A stretch of DNA of 64,000 bases from Paraburkholderia podalyriae. GTDB taxonomy: Bacteria; Pseudomonadota; Gammaproteobacteria; Burkholderiales; Burkholderiaceae. Of the stretch, positions 60,297-64,000 are shown piece after piece; the stretch's first letter is position 1, and each line of letters opens with the position of its first letter. The notes beneath the pieces were generated by a model. The model did not search any database and was not told where the DNA came from. It saw only the letters and a list, made by a program, of their open reading frames with translations. Where the stretch lies: contig NZ_VZQQ01000003.1 of the NCBI RefSeq assembly GCF_014397785.1, positions 62,001 through 126,000 on the forward strand, read 5' to 3'. The position numbers and the translations under genes were made by a program.

Positions 60297-61790
60297 TCAA
60301 GGACTGCCCCCAATGATGCCACGCCCATAGTCGGCAAATTCATCCCGAAAGAGTTGCTCCGAAATCCGGACCGCTTCCGGGTACCGGGATTGAACCTGCC
60401 CGCCCAGTTGCCATTCCCCGCCTCGCGCGCTGAACACAGGACCTGTTACATCATTGATACTGCTACTGTTGATTGCACAACAAAATTCCTCGAATGCTTC
60501 TACGGAGACGATTGCGTAAGGGACCTCACTCTGGATCCCAGACAACCCCTTCCTTTCGAGCTGCTCTTCAATCCTGGCATGCAGATCAAACCAGGCTTGC
60601 GGACTAAGCAGATTCCAGTCTGCCAAAGTGACAACAAGGTTCATCGACGGCAACGCATTTTTCTTCCAATGCGTCTGTCCGTGCAACGCCAGCCGGATAT
60701 TCCGATAGTTTTGAACGACAGCGCCCGCCAGAACGTCGAGTTCCTCGTCGAGATCGTTCTGGCTCGCGGCCACGCGTCCGCGCAGTGCCAGGCGTTTCGT
60801 CTTGCATTCCACAAACACGTTACCCGTAGCGTCGGAAAGGATGAAGTCCGCTCCGTGATTGATTTTCTTTCCGACGAAAAATGGGCGCTCACGATCGACG
60901 ACAATATGGCCGGACGAGCACGCCCTCTCGATTACCCGACCTGCGTATCCTTCGAACGCACATCCGAACGCATTGCCAAACTCCGGCTGCCCGAGCAGCA
61001 GATAAAAAATGCCATCCGTGAATCGGGCCATTGCCCTTTCCGGCTCGGGACAGTACACCCGCTCGGGGTGCAACGAATCCAGGCTGACCAGCGGCTTGTC
61101 ATCGAGAAAATTGAAGGTGTACTGCCAGGTATGGTCGAAGCGCCGTGCGTCGTCAAGCGACGCACGAGCCAAAGAAAAATGGCCACTCATCCGATCGAAG
61201 AACTTGTCTCTTGACGAGTCGCGAACTCCCAGTCGCGTCAGGTCAAGGTTCGTCACGAATCGCGGCCCCTTGGAAAACTGTGTATATGTCACGAAGCCGA
61301 GGATCGAGTACTCCCGCGCGGACATCTCTAGCGCTTTTTCAAACATGGGGGCTACTGCAGCATGCTCATAAAGCAGGACATACCGCATGAACTTCGAAAC
61401 GGAAAACCGTCTCTGCGAAGGCAATTGCTGCTGGCCGATACGGTGCAGTTCGAGCTGAAACGTATCCTGGGTTACGCCCGACACCTTGTCGCTGAAGGCC
61501 ATGATCGCATTCACCGCGGCGGCAAGATCCTGCCAGCGAGACAGATTCCGACCTTCGCCTCGCAGTGTCCCGTTCAACAGCAGCTCGCGACACAGCAAAC
61601 TCAACTGAAAAGGAAAGATTTTCGTGCGGAGATCGGGAAAAGGGCATCCGCTGATGCCGTGATCCCCGTAGCCCGACACGTGGCGAGATAGCTGCCAGAC
61701 GACGGGCAGAGAATCTTCCAGAGGAAATCCCCGCATCAGATGGCGCAGCGGCTCGTATTCGGCGTCCACGACGCAGTGCTCGCCTTCCAT
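60297..61790 (-). CDS. PD-(D/E)xK nuclease-like protein
   Basis: 497 residues, ATG 61790 directly following the upstream stop (TAG-ATG). The N-terminal 270 residues are not recognised. The C-terminal part looks like a restriction-endonuclease fold: helix GNAFGCAFEGYAGRVIERAC with a glutamate, then GADFILSDATGNVFVECKTK with D315, E328 and K330 (D-x12-E-C-K), followed by a strand/helix region with VVQNYRNIRLAL. This is the catalytic pattern of DNA-cutting PD-(D/E)xK enzymes. Activity and the role of the N-terminal half are inferred. Obligate coupling to the 303-residue gene suggests one system. Confidence 0.7.
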   Translation of the reverse strand: MEGEHCVVDAEYEPLRHLMRGFPLEDSLPVVWQLSRHVSGYGDHGISGCPFPDLRTKIFPFQLSLLCRELLLNGTLRGEGRNLSRWQDLAAAVNAIMAFSDKVSGVTQDTFQLELHRIGQQQLPSQRRFSVSKFMRYVLLYEHAAVAPMFEKALEMSAREYSILGFVTYTQFSKGPRFVTNLDLTRLGVRDSSRDKFFDRMSGHFSLARASLDDARRFDHTWQYTFNFLDDKPLVSLDSLHPERVYCPEPERAMARFTDGIFYLLLGQPEFGNAFGCAFEGYAGRVIERACSSGHIVVDRERPFFVGKKINHGADFILSDATGNVFVECKTKRLALRGRVAASQNDLDEELDVLAGAVVQNYRNIRLALHGQTHWKKNALPSMNLVVTLADWNLLSPQAWFDLHARIEEQLERKGLSGIQSEVPYAIVSVEAFEEFCCAINSSSINDVTGPVFSARGGEWQLGGQVQSRYPEAVRISEQLFRDEFADYGRGIIGGSP

Positions 61791-62702
61791 CTACAGTGCC
61801 CAGCCAATTTCACGCAGAACAAAGCTGGTCGCGTGGACCGCAAGCGCTGCGTCCTCGTCAGAAATTTCGCGCAGACCATAACGATGACGCTCGTTGTCCT
61901 TTGCACGCGGATGAAGCGAGTTGACAACCTCCAGCGTCGAGCGCAGCAGCCACCGGCTGTCCTGGCCAAACTGCCGCTGGATGGCCTTGATACAACGTGC
62001 AAGGTCCTCGCAGAGCAGCCCACTGTCACCGGAGAGCTGGTACAGCCATCGCGAAACCAGGACAACACAGAGATTCCGGCACTGGTCCACGACCGACGTC
62101 GGTAACTCCCGATATGCGGCATTCAGCACGCGTTCGAACGCCTGCTTCACCTGCGCAAGGTTCTCGGGATGAATTTTCGATTCATCCAGCGCGGGGAGAA
62201 TTCCCATCGCCGACTCGGCGCGCAGCGTGACGAGCACGTCCTGGCTGACCGTCGACTCGGTTTGCAGCACGCGCCACATCGAGAACGATCCGGCATCACC
62301 GATTGCCAGTCGCATCCCCTCGCCCCCTCGCGGCCGGCTCAATAGCTCGGAGCAGTGAATGTAGACGCATAATTGCTTCGGGACGCGCCCATCGCTTCGA
62401 CCTGCCCCGTAGTCAGACGATGCAAAGGGATGGACGTCGACCAGCACCGATTCCCAGCCCGAGTTGCCAAACGATTGAAAGATCCGGCCGCGCCGCACGC
62501 GAGAAACTGGATCGAACGATTCCTCCCGGAAGATCCAGGAAAAGGGATCATGGTCCAGGCCCCTGGGCATATTGCCCAGGTCCGACAGGGATTCAATGAG
62601 CCTGCATTGCGACACGACAGGCGTCGGTACCGCGAGATATCGTGGCGCGTCCTTTCCCTCGTAGACTTGCCCCGTATTCCGTTCAATCCCCAATCGAGAC
62701 AT
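61791..62702 (-). CDS. Unknown 303-residue protein coupled to the PD-(D/E)xK gene
   Basis: ATG 62702 (MSRLGIERNTGQVYEGKDAP) with AGGGGAGA upstream, 14 bases after the stop of the truncated membrane effector. Not recognised. The N-terminal half is beta-rich (DHDPFSWIFREESFDPVSRV, WESVLVDVHPFASSDYGAG). The C-terminal half is helical (AFERVLNAAYRELPTSVVDQ) and holds R266-x6-H273 in HPRAKDNERHRYG, a spacing allowed for HEPN-like folds but weak evidence. Its stop TAG is directly followed by the next ATG. It may be the sensor or second subunit of the nuclease pair. Confidence 0.7.
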   Translation of the reverse strand: MSRLGIERNTGQVYEGKDAPRYLAVPTPVVSQCRLIESLSDLGNMPRGLDHDPFSWIFREESFDPVSRVRRGRIFQSFGNSGWESVLVDVHPFASSDYGAGRSDGRVPKQLCVYIHCSELLSRPRGGEGMRLAIGDAGSFSMWRVLQTESTVSQDVLVTLRAESAMGILPALDESKIHPENLAQVKQAFERVLNAAYRELPTSVVDQCRNLCVVLVSRWLYQLSGDSGLLCEDLARCIKAIQRQFGQDSRWLLRSTLEVVNSLHPRAKDNERHRYGLREISDEDAALAVHATSFVLREIGWAL

Positions 62703-62716
62703 GACCGTTATCTCCC

Positions 62717-63179
62717 CTAGAACTTTGTGTAGCTCGCCAGCGCCAACGCCCATGGAACGATCGCGAAGGCGGACCAGACATACGCCCGACGCAGCGACGC
62801 GAATTTCTGCGTCAGGATGACCGAGTTGCGCCAGCTCTGCGAGAGGAGATCCTCCGTCAGGGCAGTTGAACTGAGTCGCGAGAACGCCGCGATAAAGTCC
62901 TGTTCGCCACGGGCTGAAATCTCGCGAAAATAGACGAGTGAGCCCGCGCCGCCTGCCAGGTTCGGGAACGAGCCGCGGTACAGATGGTACGAACTGAACC
63001 CCAGCAGCATCACGAACAGGACGATCAGCCCCCAAAGCACATAGGGCGGAAACGTCGCAGTGCCGACTGCTGTCACTCGCGTGAACAGCACGCCCAGCAT
63101 CCCGACATTCGCGCCAAGCACAACCGACAGCTTCGTGTCGACCCGCGAAAAGAAGCTGAGCTGCGTATTTCGGCGAACG
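62717..63179 (-). pseudogene. PycTM-like Pycsar membrane effector, 5' end lost to an IS21 insertion
   Basis: The frame reads VRRNTQLSFFSRVDTKLSVV at the IS junction and continues to TAG at 62717. Two N-terminal helices (LSVVLGANVGMLGVLFTRV; PPYVLWGLIVLFVMLLGF), the segment YFREISARGEQDFIAAFSRL, a regulatory helix (LTEDLLSQSWRNSVILTQKF) and a C-terminal helix (YVWSAFAIVPWALALASYTK) match the PF18967 / PycTM effectors, which bind cyclic nucleotide and perforate the membrane. There is no start codon with a ribosome site within the surviving part; GTG at 63121 is possible but poor. Insertion sequence starts at 63180. Confidence 0.78.
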
Positions 63180-63365
63180 TGATCAGCGATTTCGGTTGAA
63201 CGTGATCAGTGGTTCCGATTGATGGTGATCGGCCGTTTCGGTCGAAGGTGATCGCTGATCACCGGTTTCCGAAACGAGCGATCATCTTGCCGAAACGGGT
63301 GATCACGTTCCCGGAATGAGTGATCAGCGAACCGAAACAGCTGATCACGCGACCGAAACGGGATG
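63180..63365. repeat. Array of TGATC(A/G) / (T)TTCGG transposase-binding repeats in the IS end
   Basis: TGATCA or TGATCG cores begin at 63180, 63203, 63226 and 63249 (exact 23-base period), each followed by a (G/A)TT(T/C)CG(G/A)T block. From 63279 the cores face the other way at 21-base steps (63279, 63300, 63321, 63342) with CCGAAAC-type blocks. Multiple terminal sites are known for IS21 ends. Confidence 0.85.
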
Positions 63366-63444
63366 GCCGTTCCGGCTCGGCGGTGGTGTTGCGCATGTGA
63401 TCAACGACGGGCGTTAGCCTTGTCTCTTTTTAGGGGGCAGGTTG

Positions 63445-64000
63445 ATGCCGGCACATCGGATGAGCATGCGCAAACTGAAGGAAGTACTGCGGCTGAAGTG
63501 GGCGTGCGGCCTGTCGCACCGCCAGATCAGCCGCGCGATCGGCATCAGCGTCGGCGCCATCTCGGCATACGCGGCCCGCGCCAGTGCGGCGGGGCTTGAC
63601 TGGGCTGCCGTCGAACCGCTTGCCGACGACGAACTCGAAATCAGGTTGGACCTGCCGGAGGAAACAGAGGCCCCGATCCGGCGGGTCGAACCAGATTACG
63701 CGGCGATGCACCGCGACCTGCGCCGCAAGGGCGTGACGCTGCAGCTACTCTGGGAAGAGTACGTCGAGGCCCACCCCGGCCAACGCACCTACCGCTATAC
63801 GCAGTTCTGCCAGCGGTACAAGGATTGGGCCGCGGCGCTGAAGCGCTCGATGCGTCAGCAACACCGCGCCGGCGAGAAGCTGTTCGCCGACTTCGCCGGG
63901 CAAACCGTGCCAATCCTCGGCCGCGACGGCGGCGTCGCGTTCAAGGCCCATGTGTTCGTGGCGGTCCTCGGTGCGTCCAACTATACGTTCGCGTGCGCGA
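63445..64000 (+). CDS. istA: IS21-family transposase IstA, N-terminal part
   Basis: 185 codons present, ATG 63445 (MPAHRMSMRKLKEVLRLKWA) preceded by AGGGGG. The HTH is in LSHRQISRAIGISVGAISAY. Further on YVEAHPGQRTYRYTQFCQRY and EKLFADFAGQTVPI are the conserved IstA region, with the first catalytic aspartate of the DDE core in FADFAG. The remainder of the DDE domain and istB are beyond the window. Confidence 0.93.
   Translation, partial: MPAHRMSMRKLKEVLRLKWACGLSHRQISRAIGISVGAISAYAARASAAGLDWAAVEPLADDELEIRLDLPEETEAPIRRVEPDYAAMHRDLRRKGVTLQLLWEEYVEAHPGQRTYRYTQFCQRYKDWAAALKRSMRQQHRAGEKLFADFAGQTVPILGRDGGVAFKAHVFVAVLGASNYTFACA

Larger units (their letters stand above)
63180..64000 (+). mobile_element. 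IS21-family insertion sequence, left end and istA (partial)
   Basis: Starts near TGATCAGCGATTTCGG at 63180, inside the broken PycTM-like gene, and runs off the right edge. It contains the terminal transposase-binding array (63180-63365) and the istA gene. istB and the right end lie outside the window. Flanking target duplication cannot be checked here. Confidence 0.88.

Noticed and set aside
63180..63365. A short CRISPR-like array
   Set aside because: The conserved cores are only 6-15 bases, switch orientation, and sit at the end of an IS21 element; there are no spacers of uniform length and no cas genes.

Overview
The window reads as a high-GC betaproteobacterial chromosome of the Burkholderia/Paraburkholderia type. 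The evidence is the gene content and order (smc-zipA-ligA; dapC-dapD-dapE-prmB; aceA and aceB either side of a uspA/LysR/dehalogenase group; a PXPV-repeat secreted protein; a Gram-negative porin) and strong G/C third-position bias on the left. The species cannot be fixed from this sequence alone.

Positions 1-53,500 are mostly core genome: DNA ligase (partial), ZipA and SMC on the minus strand; an EamA transporter; the succinylase branch of lysine synthesis (dapC, dapD, a Spx/ArsC-like thiol protein, dapE) followed by prmB, cls, gpx, an ABC-F ATPase and a CoA transferase; radA-alr opposite lplT-thiD; a tsaB-rimI-UDG-DUF1853 minus-strand operon; an RhlE-type RNA helicase; the glyoxylate-shunt genes aceA and aceB; a five-gene tRNA array (Ala, then Glu-Asp twice) next to gltX; a Tat/lipoprotein patatin; an NlpC/P60 hydrolase; the yejABEF peptide ABC importer; and an MFS / GH31 glycosidase / porin cluster.

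From about 53,800 to the right edge the character changes. There is an orphan RcsB-like regulator, then about 1.3 kb of AT-richer, apparently gene-poor DNA with stacked terminator hairpins, and then a defence-island-like block. That block holds a large protein with a C-terminal HEPN-type R-x4-H motif; a class III nucleotidyl cyclase that closely resembles Pycsar PycC; a convergent effector with a cyclic-nucleotide-binding domain fused to a CAP12/PycTIR-type TIR domain; two small unknown genes; a tightly coupled pair made of an unknown 303-residue protein and a PD-(D/E)xK nuclease-like protein; and a PycTM-like membrane effector whose 5' end is cut off by an IS21-family insertion sequence that runs off the window.

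Working model: the cyclase makes a cyclic pyrimidine nucleotide on phage attack, and the CNB-TIR effector (NAD depletion) responds to it. The HEPN protein, the nuclease pair and the broken membrane effector would be extra or remnant defence modules. The co-directional HEPN-cyclase arrangement and the 303-residue/PD-(D/E)xK pair are the most likely undescribed parts.
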